A DNA stretch of 11,369 nt, from positions 1-11,369 of the forward strand of contig CAYMAA010000053.1 of the NCBI GenBank assembly GCA_964388305.1, written 5' to 3'. The stretch is from JAJQCI01 sp964388305 (GTDB lineage Bacteria > Bacillota > Clostridia > Lachnospirales > CAG-274). Position numbers and translations under genes: made by a program. Shown piece after piece: positions 1-6,910 of the stretch (the stretch's first letter is position 1; each line of letters starts with the position of its first letter). The notes below the pieces were generated by a model. It made no database searches. It saw only the letters and a program-made list of their open reading frames with translations, and was not told the origin of the DNA.

Positions 1-1
1 A

Positions 2-889
2 ATCCTCCGATTGAAAAAGGAAAAGGATATTTGTATTCTTGCACACAGCTATCAGGCGAGGGAAATTGTTGAAATTGCTGATTTTACAGGGGACTCCTAT
101 CAATTAAGCGTTAAGGCGAAGGAGGAAGGGCAGGGGACTGTAATTATGTGCGGAGTGCGTTTTATGGCGGAAACGGTAAAGCTGCTTTCTCCGCAAAAAA
201 AGGTGCTTTTGGCAAATACAACGGCAGGCTGCCCTATGGCGGAGCAAATGGACAGAGAGCTTATTGAAGCGGTACGCAGGCAATACCCCGACTATACGGT
301 TGTTGCTTACATAAACACAACGGCAGAGCTTAAAACAGTGTGTGATGTTTGCGTTACGTCATCCTCGGCTGTTAAAATTGTAAGAAATATACCCAACAAA
401 AATATTTTGTTTATACCCGACTGCAACCTGGGGGATTATGTTTCAAAGCAGGCGCCGGAGAAAAATATAAAATTGCTTCAGGGGGGATGTCCCATTCATG
501 CCCGTGTTTCTGTTTCCGATGTTGAAAAAGCTCGGCTTATGCACCCGAATGCGGAAATTCTTGTGCATCCGGAATGTGTGCCGTCTGTTGTTGAAAGAGC
601 GGATTTTGTCGGCTCTACCTCGGCAATTATGGAATACGCAAAAAATTCTCCTTTATCGGAGTTTGTTATAGGAACGGAAATCAGCATTGCGCAGCATTTA
701 TCCTACGCATGCCCAAATAAAAGGTTTTATACACTTTCCAAAAATTTGATTTGCCCGAATATGAAAGCAACCTCCCTTATAGATGTGTATAACGCTGTTT
801 TGGGAAATGGCGGAGAAGAGATCAGGCTTGATGATGAAACTCTCCGCAAGGCTGTTATTTGTATTGACAAAATGATAGAGCTTGGATAA
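2..889 (+). CDS. nadA: Quinolinate synthase NadA (5' partial)
   Basis: Condenses iminoaspartate with dihydroxyacetone phosphate to quinolinate in de novo NAD synthesis, using a [4Fe-4S] cluster in the cytoplasm. Three cluster cysteines lie in their usual settings, numbered from the TTG at 11: Cys74 in AGCPMA, Cys189 in HPEC and Cys248 in ICPNMK. Other family motifs are the N-terminal LAHSYQ, DFTGDS, VTSSSAVK and GTEIS. The protein is the short (~300 aa) Thermotoga-like form. The TTG at 11 is unlikely to be the start. The frame stays open to the window edge and reads I-L-R-L-K-K-E-K, which matches the stretch before the first motif in the Thermotoga protein, and no ribosome site precedes it. 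The gene is therefore cut by the window edge. mnmA follows 33 nt later on the same strand, which suggests one transcript. No nadB or nadC is visible; they may lie upstream. Confidence 0.93.
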   Translation: MLRLKKEKDICILAHSYQAREIVEIADFTGDSYQLSVKAKEEGQGTVIMCGVRFMAETVKLLSPQKKVLLANTTAGCPMAEQMDRELIEAVRRQYPDYTVVAYINTTAELKTVCDVCVTSSSAVKIVRNIPNKNILFIPDCNLGDYVSKQAPEKNIKLLQGGCPIHARVSVSDVEKARLMHPNAEILVHPECVPSVVERADFVGSTSAIMEYAKNSPLSEFVIGTEISIAQHLSYACPNKRFYTLSKNLICPNMKATSLIDVYNAVLGNGGEEIRLDDETLRKAVICIDKMIELG

Positions 890-922
890 AACGGCGGTTT
901 TTGCAAGTGTGGAGGTAAGGCT

Positions 923-2005
923 ATGAACAACAAAGCGCTTATTGCCATGAGCGGCGGGGTGGATTCATCCGTGGCGGCTTTTATTATGAAGGAGCGAGGG
1001 TACGACTGCACAGGCGCTACAATGAAGCTGTTTAAAAACGATGATGTGTTAATTCCGAGAGAACACTCATGCTGTTCCTTAGATGATGTGGAGGACGCAA
1101 GGAATGTGGCATATTCCTTAGGTATTCCATATTATGTATTTAATTTTACGGATCGCTTTCGTGAATATGTTATAGAGAGGTTTATAAATGCGTATGAAAC
1201 GGGGGCGACACCAAACCCTTGTATTGACTGCAACAGGTTTTTAAAGTTTGACAAGCTGTTTGACAGGGCGGAAGAAACGGACTGCGATTGGGTTGTTACG
1301 GGGCATTATGCAAAAATTGAATATGACAGGGTATTGGGCAGGTTTTTATTAAAAAAGGCCGCCGATACAACAAAGGATCAAAGCTATGTGCTGTATTCCA
1401 TGACACAGCATCAGCTTAAACACACGCAGTTTCCCCTTGGAGATTTGCAAAAAACCGAGGTTAGGCGAATTGCGGAGGAAAACGGATTTATAAACGCCAA
1501 AAAGCACGACAGTCAGGATATTTGCTTTGTTCAAAAGGGGAGCTACGCCGATTTTATAGAGGAGTATACAAAAAAAACATATCCGCCGGGCGATTTTATT
1601 GACAGCAGGGGCAATATACTGGGGAAGCACAAGGGTATTATACGTTATACAACAGGGCAGAGGAAAGGACTTGGAATATCCTGCGGCAAGCCTTTGTATG
1701 TCGCAGGTGTAAATATTAAAAACAATACCGTTACGCTCGGAACGGAAAATGAGTTATATTCCAAAACGCTTACGGCTAATAATATTAATTTGATTTCCGT
1801 AAGCAGAATTGAAAAGCCTACGAGAGTAACCGCAAAAATACGCTACAGGCAGGCTGAGCAGGCTGCTGTTGTTTGGCAAAGGGGCAAAGATGAAATTTTT
1901 GTGGAATTTGACGAACCCCAAAGGGCGGTAACAAAGGGGCAGGCGGTTGTTTTGTATGACGGAGATATTGTTTTGGGCGGCGGAACTATTAACGGCTGCC
2001 CGTAA
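923..2005 (+). CDS. mnmA: tRNA-specific 2-thiouridylase MnmA
   Basis: Adenylates and then thiolates C2 of wobble uridine-34 in tRNA Lys, Glu and Gln, taking sulfur as persulfide from a cysteine desulfurase. The 360-residue product has family-typical length and motif order: the PP-loop SGGVDSS at residues 10-16, the TGHYA motif, DQSYVLY, and the C-terminal beta-barrel. Cys100 and Cys103 sit in NPCIDCN and Cys201 in SQDICFV. Cys201 matches the E. coli catalytic Cys199. The Cys100-x2-Cys103 pair plus Cys201 is the three-cysteine set linked in some MnmA proteins to a [4Fe-4S] cluster. The ATG at 923 is supported by TGGAGG about 10 nt upstream. The gene follows nadA closely and is separated by 109 nt from the ThiF-like gene. 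Confidence 0.95.
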   Translation: MNNKALIAMSGGVDSSVAAFIMKERGYDCTGATMKLFKNDDVLIPREHSCCSLDDVEDARNVAYSLGIPYYVFNFTDRFREYVIERFINAYETGATPNPCIDCNRFLKFDKLFDRAEETDCDWVVTGHYAKIEYDRVLGRFLLKKAADTTKDQSYVLYSMTQHQLKHTQFPLGDLQKTEVRRIAEENGFINAKKHDSQDICFVQKGSYADFIEEYTKKTYPPGDFIDSRGNILGKHKGIIRYTTGQRKGLGISCGKPLYVAGVNIKNNTVTLGTENELYSKTLTANNINLISVSRIEKPTRVTAKIRYRQAEQAAVVWQRGKDEIFVEFDEPQRAVTKGQAVVLYDGDIVLGGGTINGCP

Positions 2006-2114
2006 AATCGGGGCAAGGACTGATTTCTTTCGGGTTCTGAAGTATACATAGCGACAGGGGAGTACGAATATTCTTGACGTATATTTTATTTATATTTTAT
2101 GAAAGGAAACGGCT

Positions 2115-2918
2115 ATGAGCGCTTTTACATCTAATCAGCTTGAACGCTACAGCAGGCATTTTGTTCTTTCGGAAATAGGCGCTTTGGGGCAGAAAAAACT
2201 GCTTAGCTCCAAGGTTTTGGTTATAGGCGCAGGCGCATTGGGGTCGGCGGCTTTAATGTATCTTGCGGCGGTTGGCGTTGGAAAAATAGGAATTGCCGAT
2301 TATGACAGGGTGGAGCTTTCAAATCTGCAAAGGCAGATAATACACAGTACAGCTTCCGTGGGAGAATATAAGGTGAAATCCGCAGAGGAAAGAATTTCCG
2401 CATTAAACCCCGATGTTAAAGCTGTTTTATATAACGAAAAAATTACTGTAGACAATATAAGGGATATAATTCGTCAATATGATTTTATTATAGACTGCTC
2501 TGACAATTTTCAAACCAAGTTTTTAATAAACGACGCCTGTGTTTTGGAGCATAAGCCATATTCACACGGGGGAATTGTCCGTTTTGAGGGGCAGACGATG
2601 ACATACGTTCCCAATGAGGGGGCATGCTTAAGGTGCCTGCTTAAAACCGTTCCGCCGCAGGACAGCTCCTGCACATGCTCACAGGCAGGTGTTTTGGGGG
2701 CGGCGACAGGTGTTTTGGGGAGTATTCAGGCCTGTGAAGCAATAAAGTATTTGCTCGGCATAGGAAGGCTTCTTACAGGGAGAATTTTAAAGATTGACAC
2801 ACTTGCCATGGACTTCAGGATAATTAAAATTCCTCATTCTTCGAGGGATTGCGATGTTTGCGGAACAAACCCGACAATTACATCTTTAGAAGATAACCGC
2901 AGGGATTATGAACAGTAA
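2115..2918 (+). CDS. ThiF/MoeB/HesA-family sulfur-carrier adenylyltransferase
   Basis: E1-like enzyme that adenylates the C-terminal Gly-Gly of a small ubiquitin-fold sulfur carrier (ThiS, MoaD or a relative) so that it can accept sulfur. The 267-residue protein shows the family N-terminus RYSRHF, a nucleotide-binding GAGALGS loop near residue 37, and LSNLQRQ. It has two zinc CxxC pairs, Cys171/Cys174 and Cys246/Cys249. The C-T-C-S-Q-A-G-V-L-G segment holds Cys186 and Cys188; Cys188 is in the usual catalytic or persulfide position. A GAAAGGA ribosome site precedes ATG 2115. Sequence alone does not separate ThiF, MoeB and HesA. HesA-type members occur in nif clusters of Paenibacillus, Frankia and cyanobacteria, which is suggestive here because a nif-like operon lies just downstream on the other strand. 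No sulfur-carrier gene was found in the window. Confidence 0.9.
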   Translation: MSAFTSNQLERYSRHFVLSEIGALGQKKLLSSKVLVIGAGALGSAALMYLAAVGVGKIGIADYDRVELSNLQRQIIHSTASVGEYKVKSAEERISALNPDVKAVLYNEKITVDNIRDIIRQYDFIIDCSDNFQTKFLINDACVLEHKPYSHGGIVRFEGQTMTYVPNEGACLRCLLKTVPPQDSSCTCSQAGVLGAATGVLGSIQACEAIKYLLGIGRLLTGRILKIDTLAMDFRIIKIPHSSRDCDVCGTNPTITSLEDNRRDYEQ

Positions 2919-3011
2919 ACACATTTTTATCAGGCAAGGAAAGGAGGTCTGCCGCCTTTTTCGGATATATAATTCGCTCCGGCGGTATTTACCGAAAGGG
3001 GAGGGGAAGCA

Positions 3012-3308
3012 ATGGATTTTGAAATAAGCATTTCCGAATATATGCAAAACAAAAGCTATGATGATATATTGGTAGATCTTCGTGATGAAATTTCTTTTTC
3101 TCACGGGTCTATTCCCAATGCAATAAATATACCTTTAAACAAAATAAGAGAGCTTTACAGCCTGCCAAAGGATAAGAGGATTTTTCTGTTTTGCCAGAGG
3201 GGCGAGTTCAGCCGGCAGGCGGTACAAATTCTTTTAGACGCAGGGTACGAGGCATATAATTTAAACGGAGGCTATATTTCATGGCTGGCAGAAAGGGTCG
3301 GGCATTAA
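3012..3308 (+). CDS. Single-domain rhodanese-like sulfurtransferase
   Basis: A 98-residue single rhodanese domain. It shows the LVDLRDEISFSHGSIPNAINIP core, which corresponds to the classic D-x-R-x(5-6)-H-x-G-x-I-P-x-A-x-N-I-P pattern, and an active-site loop Cys61-Gln-Arg-Gly-Glu-Phe-Ser67 that would carry a persulfide. It ends with the usual NLNGGYISWL motif. The start at 3012 is set by a strong GGGGAGGGG ribosome site 5-13 nt upstream. It follows the ThiF-like gene by 93 nt. An E1-like domain and a rhodanese are fused in eukaryotic MOCS3/Uba4, so the two neighbouring genes may be a split form of that pair, with the rhodanese giving sulfur to the carrier activated by the ThiF-like enzyme. 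The partnership is inference; the fold assignment is firm. Confidence 0.9.
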   Translation: MDFEISISEYMQNKSYDDILVDLRDEISFSHGSIPNAINIPLNKIRELYSLPKDKRIFLFCQRGEFSRQAVQILLDAGYEAYNLNGGYISWLAERVGH

Positions 3309-3361
3309 AAATCCATAGCAATACGCAAAAGCAATATTATAAGCGGCGGAATATTACAAAC

Positions 3362-3468
3362 AAAAAACACCGAGGCTGTTATTAACAGACCGCTGATTAT
3401 TTGGCGCTTTGCGTGCTTCTGATGAATTTGCGCCGGCAAATCAGCCGGTTTTTTTGACCCCGGTGTTT
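3362..3468 (-). terminator. Nested inverted-repeat region, probable terminator of the minus-strand operon
   Basis: AAACACCG at 3365-3372 and CGGTGTTT at 3461-3468 are perfect inverted arms. On the minus strand the closing arm runs straight into six T (complement of 3362-3367), as in an intrinsic terminator. The ~88 nt between the arms holds smaller hairpins: CTGTTATTAACAG at 3377-3389 and the CCGGC/GCCGG stem at 3433-3448. GCTGATT (3392-3398) and AATCAGC (3439-3445) can also pair. It lies directly after the nifH-like gene and faces the plus-strand operon, so it probably serves as a two-way terminator. The long interior makes the minus-strand call less certain than the plus-strand one. Confidence 0.5.
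3433..3455 (+). terminator. Rho-independent terminator of the nadA-mnmA-thiF-rhodanese group
   Basis: A GC-rich hairpin with stem CCGGC (3433-3437) and GCCGG (3444-3448) and a six-base loop AAATCA is followed at once by seven T (3449-3455). It lies 125 nt after the rhodanese stop, in the right orientation to end plus-strand transcripts. The stem is short, but the T-run and spacing fit an intrinsic terminator. Confidence 0.65.
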
Positions 3469-3486
3469 ATACATTATTTTATATAA

Positions 3487-4341
3487 TTATATACGGTAGT
3501 CATCTTCCAATGAATCCATTAAACCGTATTCCATAAGTATTTCTTCAAGTCTGTCCTGTGAGAGAGGCTTTGGGATAACAAATTTTTTGTTTTCTTCGAT
3601 TTTTTTGGCAAGTGCTCTGTACTCGTTTGCCTGACGGCAGCCGGACTGATATTCAATAACGGTTTTCTTTCTGATTTCCGCTCTTTGAACAACATTATCC
3701 CTTGGGACAAAATGCACAAGCTGTGTGCCGATTTCCTCCGCAAAGGCACGCACCACTTCAACCTCTCTGTCCACATTGCGGCTGTTGCATATAATTCCGC
3801 CCAAACGAACGCCGCCCTGACGGGCATATCTCGCAATACCCTTTGAAATATTGTTTGCCGCATACAAAGCCATCATTTCTCCGCTTGCGACAATATAAAT
3901 CTCCTTAGCCTTGCCCTCTCTTATAGGCATTGCAAAGCCGCCGCATACAACATCACCCAAAACATCATAAAAAACATAGTCAAGGTCATCGGTATAAGCG
4001 CCGAGGCGTTCCAAAAGACCTATTGATGTAATAATTCCTCTTCCGGCGCAGCCTACTCCCGGCTCGGGGCCGCCCGATTCAACACAGCGTGTACCCAAAA
4101 ATCCTTTTTTTAAAATCGCTTCAAGCTCAATATCCTCACCTTCTTCACGAAGAGTATCAAGAACGGTTTTCTGCGCAAGTCCGCCCAAGAGAAGTCTTGT
4201 AGAGTCTGCTTTTGGGTCACAGCCGACAACCATAACCTTTTTGCCGTTTTCCGCCAGTCCTGCCGTAAGGTTTTGGGTTGTGGTGGATTTTCCTATTCCT
4301 CCTTTGCCGTAAATTGCAATTTGTCTTAATTGTTTTGCCAT
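3487..4341 (-). CDS. nifH: NifH-family Fe protein (nitrogenase-type reductase component 2)
   Basis: Homodimeric ATP-dependent reductase that passes electrons from its [4Fe-4S] cluster to the D/K component. The 284-residue protein has the Walker A motif GKGGIGKS at residues 12-19 and GCDPKADSTR at 40-49. The bridging-cluster ligands are Cys98 (in CVESGGPEPGVGCAGRG, which holds Cys86 and Cys98) and Cys133 (in DVLGDVVCGGFAMP). Arg101 matches the Arg that is ADP-ribosylated in R. rubrum. The sequence is strongly NifH-like and much closer to NifH/AnfH than to BchL, BchX or CfbC. An AAAGGAGG ribosome site precedes ATG 4341, and the nifB stop is 18 nt upstream. It is the last gene of the operon, whereas nifH is normally first. 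Since the D partner has lost nitrogenase active-site residues, a MarH-like role is plausible. The symbol names the family, not proven N2 fixation. Confidence 0.93.
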   Translation of the reverse strand: MAKQLRQIAIYGKGGIGKSTTTQNLTAGLAENGKKVMVVGCDPKADSTRLLLGGLAQKTVLDTLREEGEDIELEAILKKGFLGTRCVESGGPEPGVGCAGRGIITSIGLLERLGAYTDDLDYVFYDVLGDVVCGGFAMPIREGKAKEIYIVASGEMMALYAANNISKGIARYARQGGVRLGGIICNSRNVDREVEVVRAFAEEIGTQLVHFVPRDNVVQRAEIRKKTVIEYQSGCRQANEYRALAKKIEENKKFVIPKPLSQDRLEEILMEYGLMDSLEDDYRI

Positions 4342-4359
4342 AAATGACAGCCTCCTTTT

Positions 4360-5235
4360 TTATCCGTGTGAAAACGTATCCTTATGAGCAATACGCTTCA
4401 AATATATCCGATCGCCAAAATCCTTTTCACCGGGAACGCCTATTGCGTCCGCACGGCAGCGTTGGCAGTGGCGAAATACGTCTATGTATTTTTCCGCCTT
4501 TTGCCGCGCGCTGTCAATTTCAATACAGCTCGGCGCCCTGCATTCCGACAGCTCGTGCTGAGGGATAAGGGGTATAATGTTGTAAATTGATGCTCCCGCC
4601 GCACTTACTGTTTTAGCGATTTCTTCAATATGTTCATCATTAATGCCGGGTACGAGTACGGTATTTATTTTTACCGTTATTCCGGCAATGCTGATCTTCT
4701 GTATGCCCTCAAGCTGATTTTTAATTAAAATTTTTGCGGCTTCAATGCCTGTATAATGCACGTTATGGTATAAAATGCCGTTGTTTAGCTTTGCTTCAAT
4801 TTCAGGCTTTACCGCATTGACGGTTACGGTGAGCGAGTCGATGCCTGCATCTATAATTTCCCGCGCTTTTTCGCTTAAAAGGAGTCCGTTAGTACTCATA
4901 CATTTTATTATATTTGGGAATTTATCCCTGACAAGGCGAAAGGTTTTAAGGGCATAATCCGACGCAAGTGTATCGCCCGGGCCGGCAATGCCGGCTACGG
5001 TAATATCGGGACAAAGCTCAAGCGAACGCTTTATTACATCTATAGCTTCTTCGGGTTTTATAACCGCAGATGTGACCCCGGGGCGGTTTTCGTAATCATT
5101 GATTTTCCTGTCGCAAAATTTACATTCTATGTTGCAGGAGGAACTTACGGGCAGATGTATTCTGCCTGTACTCCCTTTTTTACCCAAGGCAAAGCATGGG
5201 TGCTTATCCGTTAATTCTTCGTATGAAATTGCCAT
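4360..5235 (-). CDS. nifB: NifB, radical SAM FeMo-cofactor precursor synthase (NifX-less form)
   Basis: Radical SAM enzyme that fuses two [4Fe-4S] units with a SAM-derived carbide to give NifB-co, the [8Fe-9S-C] core of nitrogenase-type cofactors. At 291 residues it is the short form without the C-terminal NifX domain. Visible motifs are HPCF (Cys14), GRIHLPV, the SAM-cluster C-x3-C-x2-C (Cys34, Cys38, Cys41), RPGVTS, VAGIAGPGDTLA, CMSTNGL (Cys112), NAVKPEI, LVPGIND, and a C-terminal C-Q-R-C-R-A-D-A-I-G (Cys257, Cys260). Cys14, Cys112 and the C-terminal pair correspond to cysteines that bind the K1/K2 substrate clusters in characterised NifB. The start at 5235 has AGGTGG inside the end of the NifX-like gene and overlaps it by 25 nt. 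The gene strongly implies that the D/K enzyme carries a FeMo-type cofactor or its precursor rather than a plain [4Fe-4S] cluster. Confidence 0.95.
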   Translation of the reverse strand: MAISYEELTDKHPCFALGKKGSTGRIHLPVSSSCNIECKFCDRKINDYENRPGVTSAVIKPEEAIDVIKRSLELCPDITVAGIAGPGDTLASDYALKTFRLVRDKFPNIIKCMSTNGLLLSEKAREIIDAGIDSLTVTVNAVKPEIEAKLNNGILYHNVHYTGIEAAKILIKNQLEGIQKISIAGITVKINTVLVPGINDEHIEEIAKTVSAAGASIYNIIPLIPQHELSECRAPSCIEIDSARQKAEKYIDVFRHCQRCRADAIGVPGEKDFGDRIYLKRIAHKDTFSHG

Positions 5236-5576
5236 TTATCCACCTCATATAATTTATCTTCAACAATTTTTTGCAGCAGCGGCTCAATGGGGAAGGGCGC
5301 CTCGTATACGATAAAGCCGTTTGCTTCAAGAAAGTCCGCCGCTCCTTCGCCTATGCGACTTACAATTATTGCGGAAACGTCCTTCAAAGCCTCAGCCGCT
5401 TTAACAAAGGAGGCTGTTTCATGGTTTCCGTTGTTACAGCAGGCATTTATGCTGCGGCTTTCCAAATAGGAATAACCCTCACTTGATATTTCAACAATAT
5501 GAAAAAGATCCGCTCTGCCAAAATGCTGATTTACAACCTTTCCATCGGTAGAGGCGACAGCCGCCTTATACGTCAT
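5211..5576 (-). CDS. NifX/NafY-family iron-molybdenum cofactor carrier protein
   Basis: A 121-residue, single-domain member of the dinitrogenase iron-molybdenum cofactor family (NifX, NafY, C-terminal domain of long NifB). Typical features are the start KAAVASTDGKVVNQHFGRADLF with the conserved HFGRA, a Cys-Cys pair near residues 46-47 (INACCNN), and the later segment SAIIVSRIGEGAADFLEANG followed by a short Pro-rich turn. Such proteins hold NifB-co or later cofactor forms and pass them on. The ATG at 5576 overlaps the NifK-like stop in an ATGA junction, with GAGGTG upstream. Its end overlaps the nifB start. Lying next to a NifB that lacks this domain, it can be read as the separated half of a NifB-NifX fusion. 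Confidence 0.85.
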   Translation of the reverse strand: MTYKAAVASTDGKVVNQHFGRADLFHIVEISSEGYSYLESRSINACCNNGNHETASFVKAAEALKDVSAIIVSRIGEGAADFLEANGFIVYEAPFPIEPLLQKIVEDKLYEVDKWQFHTKN

Positions 5577-6910
5577 GGGTTACACCTCACTGCGGCGGAA
5601 TAAATTTGTTCAATGAGAGATAAAGCGCCCTGATAGCCTATGCAGGAGCGGTTTAAAACCACCTCCTCTGTGGCGATAGTACCTATTTCCACCAGAATAC
5701 CGTGTATTTTATCCACGGCGTCACGTTCCCAAGACGACCCAAGCACCAAAGGAACACCTGAACCGAAATCCGCCTTTTCAATTTTTTCCTCGACAATATA
5801 GCCGTCCTCTATAAATTCAACATCTGCCGATACATCCTTAGAAATGCTGCGGTAAAGCCTGGAAATATCCTCACGGTATTCTTTGGGGGTGTTATCCGTA
5901 ATAATTTGCTTTACGGGAATTAAGCCGATTTGATCCGCAAGGAATTTTGTAAAGGCGATGTTATATGCCGCATCTCCCACTGTGGCAAACCGTGACGGAA
6001 AGCCGAACCAATATTCCGCAAAGAAGTCGGCGAAATGGTCTATATAATAGTAATACCGTTTTGATTCCTTCTTTATAAATTTTTCGGACTTAACGGGGTT
6101 TATGCCCGAAAATTCCACCACTTTTTTTATAAAATCGGTTGTTGCCTCCTCTCCTATGGGAATTATAGGAAAATGAAGATAGGGCTGATTATACTTCTTT
6201 TCAAGATGTTTGGCTATGCCAAGACCCAGCCATGGGGAAACAACCAAATTAAAGGCAGCCTTGGGAATATTCTTCCATTCCGAAACACCCTTGCTTTCAG
6301 AACCGAAAAATACGTTTACATCAAAGCCGACAGCCTCTAAAATTCTTACAAGCTCGGTATAATCACCCCGCCAAAATGTGTTGAAATAAGGAGCCTCAAA
6401 CCACAAATTTATAAGGGTTTTTCTTTTTCTCGCTTTACTTTCGCCAACATATTGATCTATTATGGATTTTACAACGACCTCATGCCCGTACAGATTGTTT
6501 CCCTTAAAGCCGGGAACCTCCGCATTTACGATGGGATAACCCTGACTGCGATACTTTTTTACAACAGAAGCAACGTCATCTCCCACAAGCTCGGGGGAAC
6601 AGCCTGAAAGGACAACAAACAGCTCGCCGTCCATAATTTTAAGAGCGGCTTTTATAACGCCGTCCAGCTTTTTTGCTCCTCCGAAAACAATTTCGTTTTC
6701 ACCTGAGTTTGTTCCGGGAATATCGCCGCCGCCGGCGCCTATTGACCCCTGATAGCCGTTACAGAAGGACATTGTAAAGTATTGCTGATCCACACAGCCG
6801 GGCCCGCAGTTGACAATGGGAACACCGCCGGGAATTGCGGAAACAGTATATGCAGCGCCTATTGCGCAGGCAAAATGCGGATGAGTTATTGATTGATTTT
6901 TAACCGCCAT
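5573..6910 (-). CDS. NifK-like beta subunit of a nitrogenase-type reductase (component 1)
   Basis: Second half of the catalytic D/K component. The 445-residue protein keeps three cysteines in P-cluster settings: Cys15 (HFACAIGAA), Cys39 (NCGPGC) and Cys104 (LSGCSPELVGDD). They match A. vinelandii NifK Cys70, Cys95 and Cys153. The NEIVFGGAKKL segment matches the NifK AVFGGQQNM region. It lacks the ~50-residue N-terminal extension of A. vinelandii NifK, since its first P-cluster Cys is already at residue 15. The start at 6910 lies 11 nt inside the NifD-like gene, with GAGGAGG as ribosome site, so the two subunits are probably translationally coupled. It could be called NifK, NifN or MarK by similarity. 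A complete P-cluster Cys set and pairing with the D-like gene argue for a catalytic rather than scaffold role, but this is inferred. Confidence 0.85.
   Translation of the reverse strand: MAVKNQSITHPHFACAIGAAYTVSAIPGGVPIVNCGPGCVDQQYFTMSFCNGYQGSIGAGGGDIPGTNSGENEIVFGGAKKLDGVIKAALKIMDGELFVVLSGCSPELVGDDVASVVKKYRSQGYPIVNAEVPGFKGNNLYGHEVVVKSIIDQYVGESKARKRKTLINLWFEAPYFNTFWRGDYTELVRILEAVGFDVNVFFGSESKGVSEWKNIPKAAFNLVVSPWLGLGIAKHLEKKYNQPYLHFPIIPIGEEATTDFIKKVVEFSGINPVKSEKFIKKESKRYYYYIDHFADFFAEYWFGFPSRFATVGDAAYNIAFTKFLADQIGLIPVKQIITDNTPKEYREDISRLYRSISKDVSADVEFIEDGYIVEEKIEKADFGSGVPLVLGSSWERDAVDKIHGILVEIGTIATEEVVLNRSCIGYQGALSLIEQIYSAAVRCNP

Noticed and set aside
11..13. TTG as the start codon of nadA
   Set aside because: No ribosome site precedes it, and the frame is open upstream with residues that match the N-terminal part of short-form NadA. 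The TTG is read as an internal Leu and the gene as truncated by the window edge.
1998..2016. CCCG-TAAAAT-CGGG hairpin overlapping the mnmA stop as a terminator
   Set aside because: The stem is only four base pairs and no T-run follows, so read-through into the ThiF-like gene is equally likely.
2074..2103. TTGACG followed by TATATT or TATGAA as a promoter for the ThiF-like gene
   Set aside because: TATATT at 2091 gives an 11-nt spacer, which is too short. TATGAA at 2098 gives 18 nt, but would place the transcript start downstream of the GAAAGGA ribosome site. I cannot support a promoter here.
3519..3863. 114-codon minus-strand frame inside the nifH-like gene
   Set aside because: It is a shifted reading of the highly conserved NifH coding sequence with no family resemblance and no ribosome site.
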